From Nostoc sp. NMS9 (lineage in GTDB: Bacteria; Cyanobacteriota; Cyanobacteriia; Cyanobacteriales; Nostocaceae), in contig NZ_JABXKL010000008.1 of assembly GCF_017114995.1 (NCBI RefSeq), positions 1 to 32,326 of the forward strand: a stretch of 32,326 nt of DNA, read 5' to 3'. Made by a program: the position numbers and the translations under genes. Shown in pieces: positions 24,564 to 32,326 of this stretch (positions within the stretch are counted from its first letter, which is position 1; every line of letters begins with the position of its first letter). A model generated the notes under the pieces. That model was given only the letters and a program-made list of their open reading frames with translations. It was not told the origin of the DNA and did not search any database.

Positions 24564-25382
24564 TTATTTTTGAGCGCGAACAAAGAACTTTGTAGTGTCT
24601 ATCCAAAGACCTTGATCGGTTGCTAATTTCTCAATTTCAGCTTTGTACTCAACTTGCAATTGATTTAATTGTTCTTGTGATAATTTTGACAACAGAGGAT
24701 TGCCTTTAAAATTTATATTAATTACTGTCATCGATAATGTGTTATCACTAAGAGGGCGATAACGTCCTGATGGCTCAATCTTAATTTCGATATCTCTAAA
24801 ACCTGCCTGATTGAGTAAATTCCGACATTTTTCTGGAGTCCCAAGTGGTTCAAGAATATGTGGTACTGATACACCTAAAACTCTAGCACAGATACTTTTT
24901 TGAAGAGATGCCATAATAGCAGTTTCGGGAGGACAGGTAAATGCCACAAACCCTCCTGTTTTCAAGAAGCGATACCACTTTTGCAAAGCAGCAAGGATAT
25001 CAGGAAAAAGTACAATTGCCTCACAGCAAAAGACAACATCAAAACTACTATCACTAAAGTTTAAATACTCTGCATCCGTCTCAATCAACTCGATATTTTG
25101 TAATCTTGCTGCTGCAATCTTAAGTCTTGCTTGATGCAACATTCCAGGGGTCATGTCAATTCCAATCACGTAGCCCTCTGAACCAACTTTTTCAGCTGCG
25201 GGTATCGCAACTAAACCTGTTCCAGTTGCCACATCAAGGATTTTCTGTCCCGAATGTAAGGGAACAAATTCTAATAGAAGCTTGGCATCTAGAGGATGGC
25301 GAGTATCTTTTTCATGGTCATAAGTCGTTCTACTACCATAAAATTCTTTTAGTTGCTGCTTATAAATATCCAGATCGGTCAT
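24564..25382 (-). CDS. Class I SAM-dependent methyltransferase, UbiE/COQ5-like
   Basis: Methyltransferase of 272 residues. Motif I is ILDVATGTGLVAIPAA (48-63), the acidic ribose-binding residue is Asp76 in VIGIDMTPGML, motif II lies in DVVFCCEAIVLFPD, and motif III in FLKTGGFVAFTCP. The arrangement is that of the Methyltransf_11/UbiE group; a C-terminal extension of about 90 residues may provide substrate specificity. The start at the ATG (25382) is preferred to the TTG at 25388; neither has a clear ribosome-binding site. It runs in the same direction as the antiporter, 170 bases away, with no functional link evident. Confidence 0.87.
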   Translation of the reverse strand: MTDLDIYKQQLKEFYGSRTTYDHEKDTRHPLDAKLLLEFVPLHSGQKILDVATGTGLVAIPAAEKVGSEGYVIGIDMTPGMLHQARLKIAAARLQNIELIETDAEYLNFSDSSFDVVFCCEAIVLFPDILAALQKWYRFLKTGGFVAFTCPPETAIMASLQKSICARVLGVSVPHILEPLGTPEKCRNLLNQAGFRDIEIKIEPSGRYRPLSDNTLSMTVININFKGNPLLSKLSQEQLNQLQVEYKAEIEKLATDQGLWIDTTKFFVRAQK

Positions 25383-25501
25383 AACCAAATGTCAAATTTT
25401 CTCCACTTTATAGTAACTCTTGTTGTGATATTGAGTTGTTCGCTGCTGAACCCAACCCTTGAAACTGGGATGTTGATGATGGTAAAACTAGCAGGTTCTG
25501 A

Positions 25502-25645
25502 TACAAATCTGCTGCTAGTCTCCAAGTTGGCTTTCCTTTGATGCGAATTATTCAAAAGCTTTTGGGATATACGGATTTGAAAATGTTGTCTGTTTACATC
25601 GATGTCAACGATTCCGATCTTGAGGGCGCGATCGCAACTCTATGA
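25502..25645 (+). pseudogene. C-terminal fragment of a tyrosine recombinase
   Basis: The frame after a stop at 25499 encodes MRIIQKLLGYTDLKMLSVYI followed by DVNDSDLEGAIATL and a stop (25541-25645). This is the typical end of the phage-integrase/Xer fold: IQKLLGH-type helix, then the helix that carries the catalytic tyrosine, here Tyr in SVYIDV. The Gly-Tyr replaces the usual Gly-His. The catalytic Arg boxes and everything upstream are absent, so this is a remnant. Confidence 0.5.
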
Positions 25646-25885
25646 ACCCCAATCTCAATGATCCTACAAATTGAGATATTTTTCGACGACCATCCTGTGT
25701 ATTTGGCTATGGAAAAGAGAAAATCTCAGTAACCAGGCATGGGATAAAGTTGACCAACTCTATCCAAACCTATGACAAACCTTGGAGTTGGGGATAAGCT
25801 GAAAATCTAAATTTCAAAACAACTATTCGCGATCGCTGGAAAATTTTTACTCTCGTTTCGCCGTTGGTTACTTTGGCGCAAGGCT

Positions 25886-25917
25886 AATTAGGAGTTAGGA
25901 GTTAGGAGTTAGGAGTT
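25886..25917. repeat. TAGGAGT heptamer array
   Basis: Four consecutive TAGGAGT units, the reverse complement of the AACTCCT array at 11681-11785 and 17139-17166. The last unit abuts the stop of a minus-strand open frame. Confidence 0.9.
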
Positions 25918-26131
25918 ACGCTGCTGACGGATTAAGTTTTCAATCTCCACCGGGGCTAGTCCATCCGCGATCGCAATTTCCACCTCCTCTTTCCTGCTTT
26001 GGGCCAGCTGCGATCGCACATTCCTCCCAGTGATGTTCCAGGAATTGTGTAAAATAATTCCTCTGACCTGATGCTATTAACCCTTCATTTGGATGAAGGG
26101 TTTTCAAACTTGATAAAATTTCAGTTACCCT
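25911..26131 (-). pseudogene. Possible frameshifted minus-strand gene
   Basis: One minus-strand frame reads LKTLHPNEGLIASGQRNYF then TQFLEHHWEE. One base later a second frame reads VRSQLAQSRKEEVEIAIADG then LAPVEIENLIRQQRNS and stops in the heptamer array. Both parts look protein-like and would be continuous after removing one T near 26015. No start codon with a ribosome-binding site was found, and part of the first segment lies in a perfect hairpin, so confidence is low. Confidence 0.25.
26079..26102 (+). terminator. Perfect 10-bp hairpin
   Basis: AACCCTTCAT-TTGG-ATGAAGGGTT followed by TTCAAACTT. It is terminator-like on the plus strand, but no intact gene lies directly upstream; it may shield ribD from read-through. 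Confidence 0.45.
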
Positions 26132-26285
26132 GAACTGTAAGTGTGAATATTACAGACTCATGTAAGTTGAGACAGCCAATAATAGCGCCTAGATATTACT
26201 GTTTAATTATCAGGAGCAAAGCGCGATTCTCTTGTGGAAAGGCTGCGCGATCGCGTGCAGAATATTTACAGTATTGCCTAAAATT

Positions 26286-27527
26286 ATGGATAATTCCCCA
26301 GTGGTCGCTCAAGCAGATGCATCCTTACCAAATTACACTCAGGAAAATACACGAATAGTGGAGTCAGCAGCTGGCTCGAATTCACCACCGAAGCAAAAGG
26401 TAGGAAGTGACTTTGACTCTCGTATGATGCTGCGGTGTTTGGAACTGGCTCGCCGCGCTTTAGGGCGGACTTCGCCAAATCCGTTAGTGGGAGCGGTGAT
26501 TGTCAAGGATGGCGAGATTGTCGGCGAAGGGTTTCATCCTCGCGCAGGTGAGCCTCATGCAGAAGTGTTTGCCTTAAAAGCAGCAGGCGTTGGCGCAGCC
26601 TCTCCCCAGGAGAATCGCGCTCGTGGTGCAACAATCTATGTCAGCCTCGAACCTTGCAATCACTACGGGCGCACTCCCCCTTGTTCGGAAGGATTGATCG
26701 AAGCAGGGGTGGCAAAAGTAGTAGTGGGTATGGTTGACCCCAATCCCCTGGTAGCTGGAGGTGGTATCGCCCGTTTACAAGCGGCGGGGATTGAAGTGTT
26801 GGTAGGAGTAGAAGAGGAAGCCTGTCGTCAGCTAAATGAAGCTTTTGTGCATCGCATTCTCTACAAACGACCTTTGGGAATTTTAAAATATGCCATGACT
26901 TTAGATGGCAAAATTGCTACTACCTCTGGTCATAGCGCCTGGGTGACAAGTCAAGAAGCCCGCAGTGAAGTACATCTAGTGCGGGCGGCTTGTGATGCCA
27001 TAATTGTCGGCGGTAATACAGTCCGACAAGATAATCCTTACTTAACCAGCCATCAAGTGGGGGCACATAATCCCCTGCGGGTGGTGATGAGTCGCCATCT
27101 CAACTTACCGGCAAGTGCCCATCTGTGGCAAACTGCGGATGCTCCAACTTTGGTGTTGACACAGAAGGGTGCTAACCCCAATTTTCAAGAACTCTTGCTC
27201 AAACAGGGTGTGGAGGTGGTGGAATTAGCATCACTTACACCGGATAAGGCAATGGCGTACTTATATGAACGAGGTTTTTGTAGCGTGCTGTGGGAGTGTG
27301 GTGGTACTTTAGCTGCTAGTGCGATCGCTCAAGGAGCAGTGCAAAAAGTTTTGGCATTTATTGCCCCAAAAATCATTGGTGGTAGTATTGCTCCCACACC
27401 AGTGGGCGATTTAGGTTTTACTACCATGACTGAGGCGTTGTCTTTAGAACGTGTTCGTTGGCGTGTAGTAGGCTCTGACTGCTTAGTGGAAGGTTATTTT
27501 TCCCCAAAAGCTAATAGTCAACAGTAA
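26286..27527 (+). CDS. ribD: Bifunctional riboflavin biosynthesis deaminase/reductase
   Basis: Catalyses deamination of the pyrimidine intermediate and reduction of its ribose side chain, steps 2 and 3 of riboflavin synthesis. 413 residues. The deaminase half has the zinc site HAE (in GEPHAEVFALKA) and PCNHYGRTPPC. The reductase half has LGILKYAMTLDGKIAT, IIVGGNTVRQDNP and the C-terminal WECGGTLAASAI. About 45 residues of low conservation precede the family start (DSRMMLRCLELARRALG), so an ATG near 26424 could also be used. The ATG at 26286 is preferred over the TTG at 26232. Between the His and Cys zinc ligands there is an insert of about ten residues (VGAASPQENRARG) encoded by a dispersed-repeat sequence. 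No other rib gene adjoins it, as is common in cyanobacteria. Confidence 0.94.
   Translation: MDNSPVVAQADASLPNYTQENTRIVESAAGSNSPPKQKVGSDFDSRMMLRCLELARRALGRTSPNPLVGAVIVKDGEIVGEGFHPRAGEPHAEVFALKAAGVGAASPQENRARGATIYVSLEPCNHYGRTPPCSEGLIEAGVAKVVVGMVDPNPLVAGGGIARLQAAGIEVLVGVEEEACRQLNEAFVHRILYKRPLGILKYAMTLDGKIATTSGHSAWVTSQEARSEVHLVRAACDAIIVGGNTVRQDNPYLTSHQVGAHNPLRVVMSRHLNLPASAHLWQTADAPTLVLTQKGANPNFQELLLKQGVEVVELASLTPDKAMAYLYERGFCSVLWECGGTLAASAIAQGAVQKVLAFIAPKIIGGSIAPTPVGDLGFTTMTEALSLERVRWRVVGSDCLVEGYFSPKANSQQ
26584..26622 (+). repeat. Dispersed-repeat core inside ribD
   Basis: GGCGCAGCCTCTCCCCAGGA followed by GAATCGCGC. It aligns with the minus-strand orientation of copy 1 (6487-6525) and the plus orientation of copy 2 (CGCGCAGCGTCTCGTTAGAG at 15722-15741): same GCGCAGC lead, same CTC...GAG stem. 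Confidence 0.5.
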
Positions 27528-27566
27528 TAACACTTGACGATCAATCTATTTATCTTGATTTTGCGA

Positions 27567-27785
27567 TTATGAACACTGGCGTTCATGGGCAATATCACGT
27601 ATAAGGGCTAGCCGAGATTGAATGTAGTGGCATAGAAAGTCAGTTTCGTTAGAATCTAACAACACTTGCGTTTCGGTTTGTTTTACTAACCACTGCACCA
27701 AGCTAGCATCATCCAGTTGTAAGAGGAGCTTGGCTTGCGCGGTTTCAACCACTGACCAAAGCTGACGCATGATTGTAGGAGTCAT
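27567..27785 (-). CDS. Small conserved-looking cyanobacterial protein of unknown function
   Basis: 72 residues, mostly helical: MRQLWSVVETAQAKLLLQL, LDDASLVQWLVKQTETQVLL, then FLCHYIQSRLALIRDIA. No signal peptide, membrane segment or catalytic motif is seen. The style matches small hypothetical proteins common in cyanobacteria, but no function is known to me. The frame opens at 27875; the ATG at 27785 is chosen because GAGG lies four bases upstream on the minus strand and the preceding 30 residues look unrelated. It converges on ribD, with 39 bases between the stops. Confidence 0.7.
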   Translation of the reverse strand: MTPTIMRQLWSVVETAQAKLLLQLDDASLVQWLVKQTETQVLLDSNETDFLCHYIQSRLALIRDIAHERQCS

Positions 27786-28241
27786 CAGACCTCGATTGAA
27801 TAATGAGCTATTAGCTGTCTTTAGATTACACAATTCCAATCGCAATTTACGACATGAATGTAGAAGCTGAGACAAGTATTATTAAAAACTTAATAATCGT
27901 ATTTATAACTTTATGAAGATTAAGAATTTGAAACTGAGTTTCAAAATGAGCATTGGGAATTGGGTATAAGAAAAGATAGATTTTCGTGTGTTAAGTTGCA
28001 AAAATTAGAAAACAAATAAGTAGGTCGGCGTAAAAATTTCTCATTGGGATTAAGACAGGAGGCAGCAGGTAAAAGGATTTTAGCCTAGTTTATCTTTTTT
28101 CACATAGTTTGGTTTTATTGTGCCAACTGACTTACACTAATTCTAAAAACTGGCTTTTTGTGTTTTAAAATACCGAAATTGTGTTGATTATAGCCCAAGT
28201 AAAACCCGTTTTTTATGGACTATATTGAATACTGAATTGTC
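27786..28241. other. Intergenic region, nothing recognised
   Basis: AT-rich, with a GGGAATTGGG word near 27955 of the kind seen at 1-150. No gene or convincing structure. Confidence 0.6.
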
Positions 28242-28514
28242 TTATAAAATACAAAATCCTGCGAAAGCCATTTTATTATCAAACAACACACTCAAATTTA
28301 TTGAGCCATTCTTAAAACTAAAATTATCAGATTGGCCCTGTTGTACCTGTTTGAGTCCCTGCTTAATTTCTTCAGTGGCTTGCCCTCCTAACATTCCATT
28401 TAAGGTAGTCTCCATTACCTGTGGGTCTACCGATTGGGCAAAAGATACCTCAGTTTGACGCAGCGTTTTAGAATTACGATCGAATAAGTAGCCAAGGTCA
28501 ATTTTGTTTGGCAC
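28242..28514 (-). pseudogene. Truncated gene fragment of unknown family
   Basis: A 90-codon frame encodes natural-looking soluble sequence: IDLGYLFDRNSKTLRQTEVS, DPQVMETTLNGMLGGQATEE and IKQGLKQVQQGQSDNFSF. No family is identified with confidence. The nominal start is a GTG without a ribosome-binding site, the frame stays open further upstream as atypical sequence (RVYSPWLRSCDVLV), and the region upstream ends in a palindromic repeat. It is probably the 3' part of a gene cut off at its 5' side, although a short intact gene cannot be excluded. Confidence 0.45.
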
Positions 28515-28586
28515 TAGTACATCACATGAGCGAAGCCAGGGCGAATATACTCTGGTAAAATTAAATATGCGTTATCCAGAACCCTT

Positions 28587-28615
28587 GTAGAGACGTAGCA
28601 GTGCTACGTCTCTAC
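28587..28615. repeat. Perfect palindromic repeat
   Basis: GTAGAGACGTAGCA and TGCTACGTCTCTAC, 14-bp arms with a single central G. TGTAGAGACG-type palindromes are widespread between genes in Nostoc-type genomes. It lies between the truncated gene and the acidic protein gene and could also stop transcription of the latter (CTCTTTTT follows on the plus strand). Confidence 0.8.
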
Positions 28616-28708
28616 ACTCTTTTTCAGCATATATCTAATACAAGCCAACGTATTAGCATTGCAGAATCCTGCCAAATTTAATTCGCTACGAATGAATGAA
28701 ATACTGTA

Positions 28709-29761
28709 CTAAGTGAACTCTATAGTCTCAACAAACTCTAAAATACTTTCTTTGATGTCTTCAGCTTCTTCTTTAACAGAATCGGGAGTTTCACCGTTAA
28801 TAAAGCTGTGCTGACTACTAACTATATACAAAAATTCCCCACTGATAAAGGTGAGCAAGCCCCGGTACGCATCTAATCTGATCGCAGTTCCGTTATTTTC
28901 TTGCTTATAAATTGTGGAACCTTTGGGCATATCGATTAACACGTAGTAAGCACCTCGCAAAGTATTTTCCAGATATTCGGTATATTCCACAGAAGCATCT
29001 GGTACATTGGCAAAAATCGCTTGGGGTACATACTTCTCTACTAAAATTGTTTGTAAATATTCTTCTTGGCCAACAGACTCCAATTCCTCTAACTGTTCTA
29101 AGGGGAAAGGATAATAATCGATTCTCAGTAAAGTACCGATGTCATCAGAAAAGCCAACTACTCCTTCCTGGCTTTGAATTCTCCCGCCCTGCTGCGGATC
29201 AACCGGAATCGGTACGGTAAAATTGCCTAAAGGAGATTGATATGTCTGTTCGCTAAAATCTTCGATGACCACTGTCTCATCATCATCGTCGTCTGTATAT
29301 TCTTCATCTTCTGCTTCTTTAAAGGCTGCGATTACCTCCTTGATGATTTCCTCTGCTTCTTCATCCTCAAGTTCTAAAGCTGCTTGTAGCTTTTTCAGGT
29401 AGACTTGTTTTGGTTTGGGAATGGCGAGTTCGTCGTCTAAAAGCACTATTACCCCAGCAGCAAAACCATCTAGCACTAATTCATCTGAGAGAGATACTTT
29501 GGCGGCATTAAACAGGGGCCCAATTCCCTCTTCTTCTGCAATGGAGATGAGTCTATCAACTATTTCTGCAATTTCATCTTCTGAGTATTCCTCAAAAACC
29601 TCGAATTCCCAGAGGATACCCGCTAAACTTTCTGCATCTACCTCTTCAATAAATGAATCAGCGATCGCAGTCACAGTTGCGATCGCCGCCACCGCTTCCT
29701 CTGGACTTAGTGATTCCTCTGATGTCTTTGGTGAGTTAAAAACCTTGTCATATTTGGTCAT
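28709..29761 (-). CDS. Acidic protein with a TerB-like N-terminal domain
   Basis: 350 residues, very acidic. Residues about 18-150 form a helical repeat resembling the cyanobacterial TerB family: SPEEAVAAIATVTAIADSFI, WEFEVFEEYSEDEIAEIVDR, EGIGPLFNAAKVSLSDELV and KKLQAALELEDEEAEEIIKE. A run of Asp/Glu (about 150-170, including DDDDDE) links to a C-terminal domain of about 180 residues starting at YQSPLGNFTVPIPVDP. That part has alternating strands (FSDDIGTLLRIDYYPF, RGAYYVLIDMPKG, GLLTFISGEFLYIVSS) and is not assigned. TerB-like domains are linked to stress and membrane-associated functions; the role here is unknown. No membrane segment or signal peptide is seen. The ATG at 29761 has AGGT about 11 bases upstream. 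No partner ter genes are present. Confidence 0.75.
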   Translation of the reverse strand: MTKYDKVFNSPKTSEESLSPEEAVAAIATVTAIADSFIEEVDAESLAGILWEFEVFEEYSEDEIAEIVDRLISIAEEEGIGPLFNAAKVSLSDELVLDGFAAGVIVLLDDELAIPKPKQVYLKKLQAALELEDEEAEEIIKEVIAAFKEAEDEEYTDDDDDETVVIEDFSEQTYQSPLGNFTVPIPVDPQQGGRIQSQEGVVGFSDDIGTLLRIDYYPFPLEQLEELESVGQEEYLQTILVEKYVPQAIFANVPDASVEYTEYLENTLRGAYYVLIDMPKGSTIYKQENNGTAIRLDAYRGLLTFISGEFLYIVSSQHSFINGETPDSVKEEAEDIKESILEFVETIEFT

Positions 29762-30239
29762 AATTGCTACCTAAATTAATTCCTTGATAGTAATAACAGA
29801 TTGAAAGTGACAATGGTCAGTTTACCAATGGAGCGAATCTTCTAGAGAAAAAGTTGGTTTATACCTGGTTGACTAAGTATTGCTCAGGTGTAACAAAACC
29901 TTATTGACAACTGATTTTCCAGGAGTTGAGATGTCTAAAATCTGTTGTTGAATATACACTTAAACACGAGCTAGGCTCGATATTTACCGCAAGTCAACTT
30001 AATTAAATATTGTAAATTTTTGTGATCAAGCAATTATCGTTAATAACTGCTATATTCCTTTATTTTTATCCTATAGCAAATGAATTATATCTATCGATAG
30101 AATTATAAACTAGCTAGCGATAGATACCTACATCGTAGGCAGGATGTCACAATACCGAAGTTTGTAGTGACACACAATACTCGAAACGTTGTACTGTTGG
30201 TTCTGCAAGTGTGAATTAGATGAAATTTTGAGTTTTTTT
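29762..30239. other. Divergent promoter region between the TerB-like and amylase genes
   Basis: AT-rich, without a gene. It holds a 12-bp perfect palindrome TCTATCGATAGA (30090-30101), followed by a related GCGATAGATACC word (30117-30128) and a small CCTAC-ATC-GTAGG hairpin. These may be regulatory for the amylase gene, which starts about 140 bases downstream. Confidence 0.5.
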
Positions 30240-32168
30240 ATGGTACAAACCCCACCATCCCAGTTTTCACCAGATCAATATAAAGTAGATCCTGCAAAGG
30301 AAAATGTAGAAGCTCTTATACAAGAACCGCAGCTAGATATTGAGATTGCTCTAGAGTTCCTTTACACCAGAGATATTGAATTTCGTCAGGAAACAATTTA
30401 TTTTCTCGTAGTCGATCGCTTTTATGATGGCGATCCAGATAACAGCGAAGGTGCAAACTCAGAACTGTACGATCAAACTAGACAGGATTGGGGTAAATAC
30501 TGGGGTGGCGACTTGCAAGGTGTCATCGATAAATTAGATTATCTCAAAAATATGGGAGTTACTGCTCTTTGGCTAACTCCACTGTTCGAGCAAGTTGAAG
30601 AGTTATTTGTTGGCAATGCAGCAATACATGGCTATTGGACAAAAGACTTTAAACGGCTTAATCCTCGATACATTGCTGAGGGAGAGAACCCTTCTTTAAA
30701 CGCTACTCAAGAAGAAAAAAATACCACCTTTGATCGGTTAATTACAGAACTGCACAAGCGCAATATGAAGCTAGTGCTGGATATTGTCTGCAACCATAGT
30801 ACACCTGATACCAGCGGTAGTAAAGGTGAATTGTATGATGATGGTGTCAAAATTGCTGACTTCAATGATGATGCTAATAATTGGTATCACCACTATGGTG
30901 AAGTGCAAAACTGGGAAGACGATTGGCAAGTACAAAACTGTGAACTATCTGGTCTAGCAACCTTCAATGAAAACAATACGGAATATCGGGAGTATATCAA
31001 GTCAGCAATTAAACAATGGCTAGACCGGGGTGTGGATGCACTGCGGGTGGATACTGTCAAGCACATGCCGATTTGGTTTTGGCAAGAATTCACTGGCGAC
31101 ATGACAAATCACAAACCAGATGTATTTATTTTTGGTGAATGGATTTACAGTAATCCTAGTGATGATCGCTCAGTGGAATTTGTTAACCACTCAGGCATGA
31201 CACTTTTAGACTTTGGGTTGTGCGTGGCAATTCGAGCTGCACTGGGGCAAGGTTCAGAAAATGGATTTCAAACAATTCAATACATTTTTGACCAGGATTC
31301 TTGCTACAACGGGGCAACAGAGCTAGTTACCTTCATCGATAACCATGATATGTGCCGTTTCCAATCGCTGAACCCCGATCCAGCGATGCTGAAGGTTGCG
31401 ATCGCCTTGATTATGACCTGTCGCGGCATTCCCTGTATATATTACGGCACAGAACAATATCTGCATAACGACACCGATGGCGGTAACGACCCATATAACC
31501 GCCCAATGATGGAAAGTTGGGATACAGAGAGTGAGATTTATCGTTCCATCAGGCTGCTGTCTGGCTTACGACGACTGAATCCAGCCGTATCATTGGGTAG
31601 CCACTGGCAAAAATACTTAACACCGGATGTTTACTGCTATGTACGCCGCTATCGCGACTCCCTGTGTTTTGTCGCTTTAAACCGGGGAGGAGAAGTTACT
31701 TTACCAGAAGTAGAAACAGAATTGCCCGATGGAGAACATACCTGTGTGGTGACTCGCAACAAGTATGAGGTGAAAGATGGCAAGATTTATGATCTAGTAC
31801 TAGAAGAAAGGGGAGTGCTTGTTTTCAGCCACGTTGGCGAACGGATAAAAGCACAAACAATTGTCCGCGTCCAACTCAATGGCGTGGAAACCCAACCTGG
31901 TGAAACCATTGTGGTGACTGGAGATTGCCCAGAGTTAGGTAACTGGGATATCAGCAAAGCCTATCCCTTAGAGTATATCAACACCAATACTTGGTTTGCT
32001 GAGATTCCCTTTGATGAGAGTACTGGTAAGCTGATTGCTTATAAATATGCCATGTGGCGGGAAGGGCGATCGCCTCTGCGCGAAAATCTCGTAAATCGCC
32101 GCTGGGTGATTGCCAAAGAAGGTACTGTCAAATGGCGTGATACTTGGGCATCGGGAAGAGAATCGTAG
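30240..32168 (+). CDS. GH13 alpha-amylase-family enzyme with C-terminal starch-binding domain
   Basis: Glycoside hydrolase of 642 residues acting on alpha-1,4-glucans, probably glycogen or starch breakdown or transglycosylation. The four GH13 regions are clear: DIVCNH (181-186), GVDALRVDTVKH with nucleophile Asp271, FIFGEWIY with acid/base Glu300, and FIDNHD with transition-state Asp370. The N-terminal barrel start reads YFLVVDRFYDGD and GDLQGVIDKLDYLKNMGV. A C-terminal CBM20-like domain (about 533-642) has TIVRVQLNG, GETIVVTGDCPELGNWD and YKYAMWREG. The layout resembles cyclodextrin glucanotransferase-type enzymes, but product specificity cannot be read. No signal peptide is present, so it is probably cytoplasmic. 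The ATG at 30240 is chosen over a TTG at 30189 because the earlier codons are atypical; no strong ribosome-binding site is evident. Confidence 0.94.
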   Translation: MVQTPPSQFSPDQYKVDPAKENVEALIQEPQLDIEIALEFLYTRDIEFRQETIYFLVVDRFYDGDPDNSEGANSELYDQTRQDWGKYWGGDLQGVIDKLDYLKNMGVTALWLTPLFEQVEELFVGNAAIHGYWTKDFKRLNPRYIAEGENPSLNATQEEKNTTFDRLITELHKRNMKLVLDIVCNHSTPDTSGSKGELYDDGVKIADFNDDANNWYHHYGEVQNWEDDWQVQNCELSGLATFNENNTEYREYIKSAIKQWLDRGVDALRVDTVKHMPIWFWQEFTGDMTNHKPDVFIFGEWIYSNPSDDRSVEFVNHSGMTLLDFGLCVAIRAALGQGSENGFQTIQYIFDQDSCYNGATELVTFIDNHDMCRFQSLNPDPAMLKVAIALIMTCRGIPCIYYGTEQYLHNDTDGGNDPYNRPMMESWDTESEIYRSIRLLSGLRRLNPAVSLGSHWQKYLTPDVYCYVRRYRDSLCFVALNRGGEVTLPEVETELPDGEHTCVVTRNKYEVKDGKIYDLVLEERGVLVFSHVGERIKAQTIVRVQLNGVETQPGETIVVTGDCPELGNWDISKAYPLEYINTNTWFAEIPFDESTGKLIAYKYAMWREGRSPLRENLVNRRWVIAKEGTVKWRDTWASGRES

Positions 32169-32185
32169 AGTTTATACGCAAGGAT

Positions 32186-32214
32186 CTGTTCATGAGTGAT
32201 CCACTCGTGAACAG
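32186..32214 (+). terminator. Candidate terminator hairpin after the amylase gene
   Basis: CTGTTCA pairs with TGAACAG and, inside, GAGTG with CACTC around a 3-nt loop, starting 17 bases after the stop codon. The T-run downstream is weak, so it may be a processing stem. Confidence 0.55.
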
Positions 32215-32326
32215 CTTCATACCAATTTTCAATCAGTACGCACAGCTATAACTGATGAAAAAAAGACATAAGGGACTTGCGAAAAAATAAAGTACCAGCC
32301 ATTCGAGAATATTTAGGAAGCGCGGA

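Larger units (their letters stand above)
25383..26285. other. Intergenic region with gene debris and repeats
   Basis: About 900 bases without an intact gene. It holds a tyrosine-recombinase tail (25502-25645), a TAGGAGT heptamer array (25886-25917), a minus-strand frameshifted frame (25911-26131) and a perfect 10-bp hairpin (26079-26102). Confidence 0.6.

Overview
The window comes from the chromosome of a filamentous, Nostoc/Anabaena-type cyanobacterium. Four things point there: the octamer GCGATCGC (HIP1) recurs throughout, inside and outside genes; there are short tandem heptamer arrays of the AACTCCT type; there is a one-helix high-light-inducible protein gene; and the main sigma factor is of the cyanobacterial SigA type. 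No rRNA, tRNA, CRISPR array or intact transposase was seen. No single clearly new system stands out. The most unusual signals are repeats: two unrelated 21-bp tandem arrays inside and just after an efflux operon, and intergenic-type repeats that appear to sit in frame inside two housekeeping genes.

Layout. 1-6300 holds housekeeping genes: gyrB with a terminator, a fasciclin-domain lipoprotein, a 1.5-kb gap without a gene, sigA, and a convergent hli gene sharing a bidirectional terminator with sigA. 6900-11500 holds a methyltransferase of the leucine carboxymethyltransferase family, a GNAT acetyltransferase coupled to a GyrA/ParC-like topoisomerase subunit, and a stand-alone receiver protein. 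11600-13600 holds a heptamer-derived array, a secreted TPR protein, and a small exported Asn/Asp/Arg-rich repeat protein behind a candidate dyad operator.

13692-19387 encodes a complete MacAB-TolC-like tripartite exporter in the order adaptor, permease, ATPase, outer-membrane channel. The permease and ATPase are separate genes, not fused as in E. coli MacB. A 17-copy 21-bp array lies between adaptor and permease, a heptamer array fills the ribosome-binding region of the ATPase gene, and a second 21-bp array follows the channel gene.

19400-26280 holds a GMC oxidoreductase, a CPA2-type antiporter with two universal-stress domains and a UbiE-like methyltransferase. The spaces between them carry gene debris: a helical-domain remnant, a tyrosine-recombinase tail and a frameshifted reading frame, plus a candidate miniature inverted-repeat element. 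26286-32326 holds ribD, a small conserved-looking protein, a truncated gene, an acidic protein with a TerB-like N-terminus, and a GH13 amylase with a C-terminal starch-binding domain.

Several open frames begin with TTG or GTG well before a better ATG; the start chosen and the reason are given in each entry. All family assignments come from motifs read by eye; no database search was run.
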